7,602 nt of DNA from Gp6-AA40 sp046765795. Lineage in GTDB: Bacteria; Acidobacteriota; Vicinamibacteria; Vicinamibacterales; UBA2999. Shown piece by piece: positions 1 through 7,602 of the stretch. The stretch covers positions 1 through 7,602 of the forward strand of contig JBKPRH010000327.1 of NCBI GenBank assembly GCA_046765795.1, in the 5' to 3' direction. The position numbers and the translations under genes were made by a program. Below the pieces are notes generated by a model, which was not told where the DNA came from, did no database searches, and saw nothing but the letters and a program-made list of their open reading frames with translations. Each line of letters opens with the position of its first letter. The stretch's first letter is position 1.

Positions 1-176
1 TAGCTCACTTCTGCGGTGTTGGTCGCACGCAGACCACCGATCGCCGACGTCTCATTGCCCGACATGCGAGCGCGGAGCAACCCGGGAACCGCGATTGCCG
101 CGATGATGCCGATGATCGCCACAACGATCAGCAGCTCGATAAGCGTAAACCCTTCGTTCTTCTGCAGCTTCTTCAC
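1..176 (-). CDS. pilA: Type IV pilin (PilA-like prepilin), 3' end outside the window
   Basis: This is the N-terminal part of a type IV prepilin, the subunit of the pilus fibre; 58 codons are visible. The start is a GTG at 176-174, chosen because a strong AAGGAG (189-184) lies 7 nt upstream and no ATG is available. A short basic leader, KKLQKNEG, ends in the Gly before a Phe, which is the prepilin peptidase (PilD) cleavage and N-methylation site. The mature protein begins FTLIELLIVVAIIG, with Phe at +1, Glu at +5 and the long hydrophobic helix used for membrane storage and fibre packing. The next segment, ARMSGNETSAIGGLRATNTAEVS, is of a kind I associate with acidobacterial pilins. The gene lies downstream of pilR and has its own sigma-54-type promoter, which supports a major pilin. 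A minor pilin or pseudopilin cannot be excluded because the C-terminal globular domain is not visible. Confidence 0.88.
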   Translation of the reverse strand, partial: MKKLQKNEGFTLIELLIVVAIIGIIAAIAVPGLLRARMSGNETSAIGGLRATNTAEVS

Positions 177-183
177 AACCAAT

Positions 184-189
184 CTCCTT
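184..189 (-). promoter_or_regulatory. Ribosome binding site of pilA
   Basis: AAGGAG on the minus strand, followed by a 7-nt spacer to GTG. It decides the start: an in-frame TTG two codons upstream would leave only one base of spacing. It is the strongest Shine-Dalgarno match I noticed in the window, as expected for an abundant structural protein. Confidence 0.85.
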
Positions 190-197
190 GAGAGCGC

Positions 198-215
198 TCG
201 GGCCGGAAGGCCCGA
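198..215 (-). other. Stable hairpin in the pilA leader
   Basis: A perfect 7-bp stem, TCGGGCC / GGCCCGA, encloses a 4-nt loop (UUCC in the pilA mRNA). It ends 8 nt before the AAGGAG of pilA. No U-run follows on the minus strand, so it is not an intrinsic terminator. It lies inside the predicted 87-nt leader, so it could stabilise the pilin mRNA or affect ribosome loading; that role is inferred. Confidence 0.6.
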
Positions 216-273
216 AGGTATTTAATCTCCGCCGTCGTTCCGACACGGCGCCTCGTGAACGGTTCAGTAGAGA

Positions 274-289
274 GGCAACGCGGATGCCA
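274..289 (-). promoter_or_regulatory. Sigma-54 (RpoN) -24/-12 promoter of pilA
   Basis: The minus strand reads TGGCAT-N5-TTGCC. This fits the sigma-54 consensus TGGCAC-N5-TTGCW at all the key positions: the -24 GG and -12 GC are exactly 10 nt apart, and TGGCA and TTGC are intact. If C275 is -12, transcription would start near 263, giving a leader of about 87 nt. It lies in the gap between pilR, which encodes a sigma-54 activator with an intact GAFTGA loop, and pilA, matching the known PilR/RpoN control of pilA in other bacteria. Confidence 0.85.
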
Positions 290-366
290 TACGGACGCGC
301 TAGATGACGTGTCGGCGTAACTACTTACTTTCTTTACGCTTACGGCTCAGTCTCGGTGACGAATGA

Positions 367-424
367 CTGTCGGAGTACCTGCCATTCTTCGGCGCTTTGA
401 CAAGAACTGTCAACCGGCGCTGTC
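367..424. promoter_or_regulatory. Candidate PilR enhancer (TGTC box cluster)
   Basis: Three plus-strand CTGTC boxes lie at 367-371, 407-411 and 420-424; a fourth, GTGTC, is at 309-313 outside the cluster. The middle box is part of an inverted repeat, TTGACA-N5-TGTCAA (397-413). As I recall it, the Pseudomonas PilR-binding consensus is repeated (C/G)TGTC. The cluster sits about 104-161 bases upstream of the predicted pilA start, a usual enhancer distance for NtrC-type activators. PilR binding is inferred from motif and position only. Confidence 0.5.
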
Positions 425-436
425 AAGAAGTGGCGG

Positions 437-1894
437 TCACCTCAGATTAAACTTTTTGGCGTAGTAGCGGAACGACCGGAACGACATTCCCAGCATTTCC
501 GCAGCTTTCGTTTGAACGCCACCGGTCCGTTCAAGCGCAAGCGCGATGTAATGCCGGTAGAACTCCTCGCCCAATGCCTCGAGGTCGAATCCCTCTTTAA
601 GCTCGGGCATTCCGACGGACGATGACTGCTGTCCGGCCGGGCTCTCGACGCCCACGACACGTTTTGACGACCGGGCACGCACTTGGGCCGGGAGGCTTTC
701 AGGCAACACGACCGGGGTCTGCTCCAAGGCGACGGCGCGCTCGATGGCGTTCTCCAGCTCGCGGACGTTGCCTGGCCAGTCATGGGCGCTCAGCACGTCG
801 AGGGCCTCATGGGAAATGGTGCGCACCGGCTTCTCGATGCCTTCCGAGAACTTGTTGAGGAAGTGCTCAGCCAGCAGTGGCACGTCCTCGCGACGCTCGC
901 GCAGTGGCGGCAGATGCAGATGAATGACGTTGATCCGGTAATACAGATCTTCACGGAACCGGTTCTCGGCCACCATCTTCTGCAGGTCCTGGTTGGTCGC
1001 CGCGATGACGCGGATGTCGGCCTGGACTTCCTCTGTCCCACCAAGACGACGGAATCGTCGGTCCTGCAGCACGCGCAGCAGCTTCACCTGCATCGTCGCA
1101 GACATTTCGCCGATCTCGTCGAGGAAGATGGTGCCGTGCTCGGCGACCTCGACAAGGCCCTTCTTGTTGGCATCCGCGCCCGTGAAGGCTCCGCGCATGT
1201 GACCGAACAGCTCTGACTCGAGCAGCGTCTCCGGTAACGCACCGCAGTTCAACGCGACAAACGGGTGCTCTCGACGCAGCGAGTTGTAGTGCACCGCGCG
1301 AGCCACGAGATCCTTCCCTGTTCCGGACTCACCGGTGATGAGGACCGTACTGTTTGTCTTCGCGATCGTCTCGATCATCTTGAAGACGGCGAGCATCGCA
1401 TCGCTGCGGCCAATGATGTTGCAGAACTCGTGGCTGCTGTTGAGCGCGCGCTTGAGGAGCACATTCTCCTGCTTGATCCGCAGCGCCTCGATATGTTGGC
1501 GAACCTTCAGCCGGAGTTCGTCCATGTTGAACGGCTTGGTGAAGTAATCCACTGCCCCGAGGCGCATCGCTTCGACCGCGCTGTCGGTCGACGCAAAGGC
1601 CGTCATCATGAACGCGATGATGTCGCGATTGAGGGCTTTCGCCGCACGCAGCACGTCCACGCCCCCGACGTCAGGCATGCGGATGTCGGACAGGAGCAGA
1701 TCGACGCGCTCCTTTTCGAGGGTGGTGATCGCTTCTCTCCCGTTGGCGGCCAGCAGCACGTCGAACCCGTCGCGACGAAGGACGATGCGCAGCATGTCAC
1801 GCATCGACGGTTCATCGTCCACGATCAGGATCCGTGGCTTGGTGGCGGGCTCAGGCGCGGGCTCGCTGACACGCGCGGCAGACAGATGACTCAT
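437..1894 (-). CDS. pilR: PilR, NtrC-family sigma-54-dependent response regulator
   Basis: A 485-residue response regulator that, in characterised systems, activates pilA transcription by sigma-54 RNA polymerase when phosphorylated by PilS. Domains: receiver (about 20-135) with acidic pair D26/D27, phosphoacceptor D70, T98 and K120; AAA+ ATPase (about 158-395) with Walker A GESGTGKD (188-195), the sigma-54-contacting GAFTGA loop (235-240), Walker B around FLDE (257-260), candidate arginine fingers R312/R314 and the WPGNVRELEN sensor II (373-382); a low-complexity linker (about 405-435); and a Fis-type helix-turn-helix (about 440-485). All key residues are present. The ATG overlaps the pilS stop as ATGA, and GAAGG lies 7 nt upstream, so the start is secure even though it leaves a 20-residue Ala/Pro-rich extension before the receiver. 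Its likely target, the pilA promoter, is immediately downstream. Confidence 0.93.
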   Translation of the reverse strand: MSHLSAARVSEPAPEPATKPRILIVDDEPSMRDMLRIVLRRDGFDVLLAANGREAITTLEKERVDLLLSDIRMPDVGGVDVLRAAKALNRDIIAFMMTAFASTDSAVEAMRLGAVDYFTKPFNMDELRLKVRQHIEALRIKQENVLLKRALNSSHEFCNIIGRSDAMLAVFKMIETIAKTNSTVLITGESGTGKDLVARAVHYNSLRREHPFVALNCGALPETLLESELFGHMRGAFTGADANKKGLVEVAEHGTIFLDEIGEMSATMQVKLLRVLQDRRFRRLGGTEEVQADIRVIAATNQDLQKMVAENRFREDLYYRINVIHLHLPPLRERREDVPLLAEHFLNKFSEGIEKPVRTISHEALDVLSAHDWPGNVRELENAIERAVALEQTPVVLPESLPAQVRARSSKRVVGVESPAGQQSSSVGMPELKEGFDLEALGEEFYRHYIALALERTGGVQTKAAEMLGMSFRSFRYYAKKFNLR

Positions 1895-3579
1895 ACCAAT
1901 ACCTTCTGCGGCTCGCTCTCACGCGTCGGGCTGATCACAGGACTCGTGCCGCGCATCGGCAGCCGCACAGTCACGACGGTCCCGGCACCGACGCGAGACG
2001 AGACATTGATGGTGCCGTTGTGGTCGGTCACGATGCGATGCACGATCGCCAGCCCCAAACCCGTGCCTTTATCGAACGAGCTGTGAAACGGCTGAAAAAT
2101 CGCGTCCAGATCCTCCGGTGGAATCCCGCGGCCCTGATCCTCCACCGTCAGCAGGGTCGCGCCGGAGCCATCGTCGGCGGTCGCCGCAGTCAGCAGGAGG
2201 CGGCCGCCCTGCGCCATCGCCTTCAGGCCATTGGTCGCCAGGTTCCAGATCACCTGTCGGATCTGATTCTCGTCAGCTTCACACCATACGGGATCGGGCG
2301 GCACGTCCACACCGATCGCGTGGTGCGCCTGCACTTCCGAGCTATTGCGCAGGAGCAGTGCAGCGTCCTGCACAACTCTCCGGATATCGAGCTTCGCCAG
2401 CGCAAACCGCTGCGGTCGCGCATAGGCCAGGAATGACTTGATCGTCTCGTTGAGCCGTTCCGACTCGCGCAGGACGATGTCCATCAGCTGCGCCTGCTCG
2501 TCGTTGAGGGTCAGCTCGTGACGAAGAACCTGAATCGAGCCCGACATCGAGGCGAGCGGATTCCGGATCTCGTGGGCAATGCCGGCCGCCATCTCGCCCA
2601 CCGCCGCAAGACGCTGCTGTAAGCGCGCATTCCGCTCCAACCGGCGCACGTCGGTCACGTCCTGGAAGGTGTAGAGGAACCCTGCCCGTCCGTCAGGAAA
2701 CGTCAGCGGGCTCGCGGTCAGACCGAGATCGATCGAGCGGCCGTCACCCGTGCGATGTTGGGTGTCGATCCTGAGGGTTCGCGCATCGCCAAGGCTTGCC
2801 AGCCCCGTCCTCGTATCGGCCGGCAGTTGCAGCACGTCGATCGCGTCGCGCCGGATCCCTTGCGCGCTCGGAATGCCGAGGATCACGGACGCCGCACGAT
2901 TGAACGTCAGGATGCGGCCGTCTGCGTCGGTCGTCACCAGTCCACTGAGAAGGCTGTTGATGACGTTCTCGTTGTACTTGCGAAGATCGCGGATCTCGTG
3001 CGACGCGTACTCGAGACGCGCGCCGGCGGAACGGACGCTGTCGGCCAACGAGCCGGCGAGCAGGGCCACCGCGAAGAAGCCACTCAGATTGATCGCGACG
3101 GTGTATCGGGCCACGCCGAGCGTTGGCAGGTCCACGACGGGCGTGAAACGTTTGGCGAGCTCCGGAAGGCCGACGTCCACGTACTGCACCAGTACGAGCG
3201 CCAGGTACAGCATCGCGCTCAGGCTCGCGACCTGAAATGCCACGCGTCGCGAGCGAATCATCGCGGCGGCGATCACCGGCAGGACGTACAGCGACGAGAA
3301 GTTACTGGCGATGCCGCCGGTGACGTGAATGAACGCCGACACGAGCGCCGCATCGAGTCCGAATTGCAGGTCCACCAGCCAGGGATGACGCTCGGCAAAC
3401 CTGAGCGTCGCGAGATACACGACGCTGAGCGCATATGTCAGTCCGATGAGGGTGAAGAACGGATCGACCGGGAACGCGCCAGGGCGGCTGATTTGAATCA
3501 GGATCGCCGAGCCGAGCAGCAGCGTGCCGATTACGACACGCGCTGCAATCAGCGTCGAGAGCCGGGACCGGAGATTCAC
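1891..3579 (-). CDS. pilS: PilS, membrane sensor histidine kinase
   Basis: A 562-residue sensor kinase, the likely partner of the adjacent PilR. In Pseudomonas, PilS senses pilin levels in the inner membrane. The N-terminus has about six hydrophobic segments (roughly 11-31, 41-59, 67-87, 94-108, 113-133 and 159-178). A PAS domain follows (about 200-310; YNENVINSLLSGLVTTDADG at 202-221). The HisKA domain has AHEIRNP with phosphoacceptor H336. The HATPase domain (about 434-540) has an N box with N446/N450, a G1 box DQGRGI (481-486) and a G2 box KGTGLGL (504-510). The start is GTG at 3579, one base after the pilC stop (TGA-T-GTG); the nearby ATG is followed directly by a stop. I see no strong ribosome binding site, so translation is probably coupled to pilC. 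A 20-residue polar tail follows the ATPase domain and overlaps the start of pilR. Confidence 0.92.
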   Translation of the reverse strand: MNLRSRLSTLIAARVVIGTLLLGSAILIQISRPGAFPVDPFFTLIGLTYALSVVYLATLRFAERHPWLVDLQFGLDAALVSAFIHVTGGIASNFSSLYVLPVIAAAMIRSRRVAFQVASLSAMLYLALVLVQYVDVGLPELAKRFTPVVDLPTLGVARYTVAINLSGFFAVALLAGSLADSVRSAGARLEYASHEIRDLRKYNENVINSLLSGLVTTDADGRILTFNRAASVILGIPSAQGIRRDAIDVLQLPADTRTGLASLGDARTLRIDTQHRTGDGRSIDLGLTASPLTFPDGRAGFLYTFQDVTDVRRLERNARLQQRLAAVGEMAAGIAHEIRNPLASMSGSIQVLRHELTLNDEQAQLMDIVLRESERLNETIKSFLAYARPQRFALAKLDIRRVVQDAALLLRNSSEVQAHHAIGVDVPPDPVWCEADENQIRQVIWNLATNGLKAMAQGGRLLLTAATADDGSGATLLTVEDQGRGIPPEDLDAIFQPFHSSFDKGTGLGLAIVHRIVTDHNGTINVSSRVGAGTVVTVRLPMRGTSPVISPTRESEPQKVLV

Positions 3580-3580
3580 A

Positions 3581-4795
<1,215 letters not shown>

Positions 4796-4814
4796 TGACG
4801 TCCTACTCCGTGCG

Positions 4815-4832
4815 GGCGACCACTCCGTCGCC
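4815..4832 (-). other. Hairpin upstream of pilC
   Basis: A perfect 6-bp inverted repeat, GGCGAC / GTCGCC, has a 6-nt loop that reads GGAGTG on the coding strand. It lies in the pilT-pilC gap, about 20 nt before the pilC ATG. No U-run follows, so it is not a terminator. It could modulate pilC translation relative to pilT, or be chance in GC-rich DNA. Confidence 0.35.
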
Positions 4833-4869
4833 TCGATCACGAACCACTAGCTACCGAACCGCGAACCCA

Positions 4870-5991
4870 CTAACGGGCAACAGGCTTCTGTGGCACAGCG
4901 CCACGGTTAAGGCCCGCGCCCGCGACTACACCCACACCGCGGCTAATCAGATCCTGTAACTCGTCGCGATTGGACGAGGCCATCGTCGCCGTCTCGAGCG
5001 TGATCAGCTTCTTCTGATACAGCGTCGCCAACGACTGGTTCATCGTCTGCATGCCCATCTTTTCCTGGCCGGTCTGCATCGCCGAGTAGATCTGATGGAC
5101 TTTGTCCTCGCGAATCAGATTGCGGATGCCCGCCGTCGGCACCATGATCTCGAGCGAAACGACGCGGCCGCCGCCGATCTTCGGCAGCAGCGCCTGACAG
5201 ACGATGCCTTCCAGCACGAGCGAGAGCTGGGTGCGAATCTGGCTCTGCTGGTGGGCCGGAAAAATATCGATGATGCGGTTGATCGTCTGCGACGCCGAGT
5301 TGGTGTGCAGCGTCCCGAACGTCAAGTGGCCGGTCTCGGCGATGCGCAGCGCCGCTTCCACGGTCTCGAGGTCTCTCATCTCACCGATGAGGACGATGTC
5401 CGGATCCTCGCGCAGGGCCGCGCGCAGCGCGTTGCTGAAGCTTTGCGTGTCGCTGTGCACCTCGCGCTGGTTGACCAGACAGCCCTGATGCTGGTGGACG
5501 AACTCGATCGGATCCTCGATGGTGAGGATGTGATCGTGCCGCTCCTTGTTGATCTTGTCGATCATCGCCGCCAACGTGGTGGACTTACCGGATCCCGTCG
5601 GACCGGTGACCAGCACCAGACCGCGCGGCCGCTCGGCGAGCGTCGTCAACACCTGTGGCAGATTCAGTTCCTGGAAGCTGCGGATCTTTTCCGGAATCAA
5701 TCGGTAGACCGCGCCGACGGCGCCGCGCTGATTGAACATGTTGACGCGGAACCGCGCGAGGCCCTTGATACCGAATGAGAAGTCGAGCTCTAGCGTCTCC
5801 TCGAAGCGCTTCTTCTGCGCGTCGGTGAGCACGCTGTAAGCGAGCTGCTTGGTCTCCGACGGGTTCATGTCCGTGCCAGACAGCCGCACCAGGTGTCCAT
5901 GGACACGCACCTGTGGCGGTGTAGCGGTGGTGATATGAAGGTCGGAACCTTCCATCTGCACCATCGTGTGCAGCAGTTCAGGCAACGTCAT
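4870..5991 (-). CDS. pilT: PilT, type IV pilus retraction ATPase
   Basis: A 373-residue hexameric secretion ATPase that depolymerises the pilus and powers twitching motility. The N-terminal PAS-like domain (about 1-110) begins MTLPELLHTMVQMEGSDLHI. The ATPase core has Walker A GPTGSGKS (130-137), Asp box TIEDPIEF (157-164), Walker B LIGEMRD (201-207) and His box TGHLTFGTLHTN (220-231). The PilT-specific AGIRNLIRE motif (287-295) is required for retraction in studied homologues and separates PilT from PilB. The start is ambiguous by one codon. ATG 5991 overlaps the pilB stop by one base (TGATG); GTG 5994 overlaps by four and sits 8 nt from GGAG, against 11 nt for the ATG. Either way, translation is probably coupled to pilB. 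The stop is TAG at 4872-4870. Confidence 0.95.
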   Translation of the reverse strand: MTLPELLHTMVQMEGSDLHITTATPPQVRVHGHLVRLSGTDMNPSETKQLAYSVLTDAQKKRFEETLELDFSFGIKGLARFRVNMFNQRGAVGAVYRLIPEKIRSFQELNLPQVLTTLAERPRGLVLVTGPTGSGKSTTLAAMIDKINKERHDHILTIEDPIEFVHQHQGCLVNQREVHSDTQSFSNALRAALREDPDIVLIGEMRDLETVEAALRIAETGHLTFGTLHTNSASQTINRIIDIFPAHQQSQIRTQLSLVLEGIVCQALLPKIGGGRVVSLEIMVPTAGIRNLIREDKVHQIYSAMQTGQEKMGMQTMNQSLATLYQKKLITLETATMASSNRDELQDLISRGVGVVAGAGLNRGAVPQKPVAR

Positions 5992-7602
5992 CACTTGACG
6001 GTCTCCCTCACGATCTCCTCGATCGTCGTCACACCCTCTTTGACTTTGCGCAGTCCGCTGCTTCGCAGCGTGATCATCCCGTCGTCCACGGCCTTGCGGC
6101 GGAGTTCGAGGGCGGACGCGCCGACCAGAATGAGCTCGCGGAGTTCCTCGGTCACTTCCATAACCTCGTAGAGACCGACGCGGCCCTTGTATCCCGTGTT
6201 GTTACACTTCTCGCAACCCTTCCCCTTGTTGGGGACCACTGTCTTTGCATCATCGGCATTGAAGCCGGCCTGCATGAGCGCGGCGGCCGCTGTCGGATCC
6301 GGTTCAGTGCAGTTCTTGCAGATTCTGCGCACCAGTCGCTGTGCACAAATGAGATTCAGCGAGCTGGCCACGAGGAACGGCTCGATGCCCATGTTCATCA
6401 AGCGGTTCACCGTACTGGGTGCGTCGTTGGTGTGCAGCGTGGACAGGACAAGGTGTCCCGTGAGCGCGGCCTTGACCGCGATTTCCGCCGTTTCGAAGTC
6501 GCGGATTTCGCCGACGAGGATGATGTTGGGGTCCTGACGCAGGAAGCTGCGTAGCGCCGCGGCGAAGTTGAGGCCGATGTTCTCGCGCACGAGCACCTGG
6601 TTGACGCCCATCAAGTTGAACTCGACGGGGTCTTCGGCGGTCATGATGTTCGTCTGCGGCGTGTTGATGCGCGCGATCGAGGAGTACAGAGTGTTGGTCT
6701 TACCGGAACCGGTCGGCCCGGTGACGAGCACCATGCCCCAGGGCTTGTCGATGGCGACCTCGAATTTCCGCAACGACTCGTGCTCGAACCCGAGCTTCGT
6801 CATGTCGAGCATCAACTTCGTCTTGTCGAGGAGACGAAGCACGATCTTCTCGCCGAAGAGCGTTGGCAGACACGAGACGCGGAAGTCGATGTCGCGCATC
6901 TCGCCGCCGTCCTGGAAACGGATCTTGATGCGACCGTCCTGCGGCAACCGCTTTTCCGCGATGTCCAGCTTGGACATGATCTTGATGCGCGAGGTGATCG
7001 CGTCGCGGAACTTCATCGGCGGCTGCATGATGTTGTAGAGAATGCCGTCGATGCGGTACCGGACGCGCAGTTCCTTCTCGTAGGGCTCGATGTGAATGTC
7101 GCTCGCGCCCTTCTGAATGGCCGACATCAAGATCACGTTGACCAGCTTGATGACCGGCGCCTCTTCGCCTTGCTTGGCGAGCGCCTCGGCGCTGATCTCT
7201 TCGAACTCTTCGAGGACCTCGACGTCGCCGGCATCAGCGATCGCCGGCATCTCCTCGAGTGCCTTGCTGGCCATTTCGAGCGCGCTGGTGCCGGTCTGCG
7301 TGGATCCGCCGCCGCCACCGCTGCCGTTAGAGGAGCCCGAGGCCTTCGAGTAGTACTTTTGAATCGCGTCGACGACGGCCGTTTCCGACGCCACGACCGG
7401 CTCGACGTTGTAGCCCGTCATGAACTTAATGTCGTCCATGGCGAACACGTTCGTCGGGTCGGTCATCGCGATCGTCAACGTCGCGCCTGACCGGGAGAGC
7501 GGGATGATTTGGTACTTCTGGGCTGTCTCCGCCGGAACGAGCTTCACGACCGCGGCATCCACGTCGAACTGACCCAGTGCAATTGAGGGAACGCCGTACT
7601 GC
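5991..7602 (-). CDS. pilB: PilB, type IV pilus extension ATPase, 5' end outside the window
   Basis: A GspE/PilB-family ATPase that drives pilus polymerisation; 536 complete codons are visible, counting from QYGVPSIALGQ at the right edge, where base 7602 belongs to an incomplete codon. The frame reads openly through the edge and QYGVPS matches the family N-domain, so the GTG at 7562 is not the real start and some tens of residues are missing. Visible parts: the end of the N-terminal (MshEN/T2SSE_N) domain (to about 84); a Gly/Ser linker (about 87-105); an acidic helix-rich segment; then the ATPase with Walker A GPTGSGKT (295-302), Asp box AEDPVEF (322-328), Walker B LVGEIRD (362-368) and His box TGHLVLSTLHTN (381-392). 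Four zinc-type cysteines follow as CKNC (428-431) and CEKC (463-466), a PilB/GspE hallmark that PilT lacks. The C-terminus overlaps pilT. A GspE assignment is less likely given the neighbours. Confidence 0.95.
   Translation of the reverse strand, partial: QYGVPSIALGQFDVDAAVVKLVPAETAQKYQIIPLSRSGATLTIAMTDPTNVFAMDDIKFMTGYNVEPVVASETAVVDAIQKYYSKASGSSNGSGGGGGSTQTGTSALEMASKALEEMPAIADAGDVEVLEEFEEISAEALAKQGEEAPVIKLVNVILMSAIQKGASDIHIEPYEKELRVRYRIDGILYNIMQPPMKFRDAITSRIKIMSKLDIAEKRLPQDGRIKIRFQDGGEMRDIDFRVSCLPTLFGEKIVLRLLDKTKLMLDMTKLGFEHESLRKFEVAIDKPWGMVLVTGPTGSGKTNTLYSSIARINTPQTNIMTAEDPVEFNLMGVNQVLVRENIGLNFAAALRSFLRQDPNIILVGEIRDFETAEIAVKAALTGHLVLSTLHTNDAPSTVNRLMNMGIEPFLVASSLNLICAQRLVRRICKNCTEPDPTAAAALMQAGFNADDAKTVVPNKGKGCEKCNNTGYKGRVGLYEVMEVTEELRELILVGASALELRRKAVDDGMITLRSSGLRKVKEGVTTIEEIVRETVK
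7287..7343 (-). repeat. Gly/Ser-rich low-complexity linker within pilB
   Basis: About 19 codons encode a Ser/Gly run including GSGGGGGS between the N-terminal domain and the ATPase part of PilB. Reading stays in frame through it, so it looks like a flexible interdomain tether and not a sequence error. Simple GGC/GGT/GGA repeats of this type are prone to length variation between strains. Confidence 0.7.

Larger units (their letters stand above)
177..436. other. pilR-pilA intergenic regulatory region
   Basis: These 260 bases hold no convincing gene. From the pilR side to pilA they contain the TGTC box cluster with its palindrome (367-424), an AT-richer stretch (about 315-340) with a GCGTAA/TTACGC inverted repeat, the sigma-54 promoter (274-289), the leader hairpin (198-215) and the pilA ribosome binding site (184-189). 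I see no hairpin with a U-run that would terminate the pilR message, so read-through from pilR into pilA remains possible in addition to the dedicated promoter. Confidence 0.8.

Noticed and set aside
52..246. A minus-strand 64-codon frame overlapping the pilin start
   Set aside because: It is out of frame with pilA, gives an Arg-rich product and would compete with a textbook prepilin leader that has a strong ribosome binding site.
371..386. A second sigma-54-like TGGCA on the minus strand
   Set aside because: TGGCAG is present, but the base pair at the -12 position is not GC and TTGC is missing.
391..424. The inverted repeat after pilR as an intrinsic terminator
   Set aside because: The stem is only 6 bp and no U-run follows on the minus strand; its position fits an activator site better.
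397..425. TTGACA on the plus strand as a sigma-70 -35 box
   Set aside because: No -10-like hexamer lies 16-18 nt downstream and no plus-strand gene follows; the hexamer is better explained as half of the TTGACA/TGTCAA palindrome.
5095..7490. Plus-strand open frames opposite pilT and pilB (5095-5778, 6780-7490)
   Set aside because: They mirror the ATPase genes, show no family signature, and have no promoter or ribosome binding site that I could support.

Overview
The window carries one block of type IVa pilus (T4P) genes. All six read on the minus strand, in the transcription order pilB - pilT - pilC - pilS - pilR - pilA. The pilB gene is cut at its 5' end by the right edge of the window, and pilA is cut at its 3' end by the left edge. 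The four genes between them are complete and look intact. The order pilBTCSRA is the one I know from Myxococcus and Geobacter, and it also occurs in Acidobacteriota. The DNA is GC-rich. The pilin segment after the hydrophobic helix (ARMSGNETSAIGGLR) resembles pilins I associate with Acidobacteriota (Vicinamibacteria-like) more than the classic Geobacter or Myxococcus PilA. My best guess is therefore a GC-rich acidobacterial or deltaproteobacterial-type genome, with only moderate confidence.

Layout, in the direction of transcription. From 7602 to 5991 lies PilB, the extension ATPase, followed by PilT, the retraction ATPase (5991-4870); their stop and start codons overlap. A 74-nt gap containing a small hairpin leads to PilC, the inner-membrane platform protein (4795-3581). 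PilS, a six-helix PAS sensor kinase (3579-1891), starts one base after the PilC stop. PilR, an NtrC-type sigma-54 activator (1894-437), starts inside the PilS stop codon (ATGA). A 260-base non-coding stretch (177-436) separates pilR from pilA (1-176, partial).

That 260-base stretch is the most informative part of the window. It holds a near-perfect sigma-54 -24/-12 promoter facing pilA (274-289). About 100-160 bases upstream is a cluster of (C/G)TGTC boxes, including an inverted repeat TTGACA-N5-TGTCAA, which is a good candidate for a PilR enhancer. An AT-richer spacer lies between the two, and a 7-bp hairpin sits in the leader just before the pilA ribosome binding site. Together these support a local circuit: PilS phosphorylates PilR, PilR binds the upstream boxes and activates sigma-54 RNA polymerase at pilA, and the new pilin is assembled by PilB and PilC and retracted by PilT.

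I found no RNA genes, mobile elements, CRISPR arrays or undescribed system. The long plus-strand open frames opposite these genes look like coding shadows.
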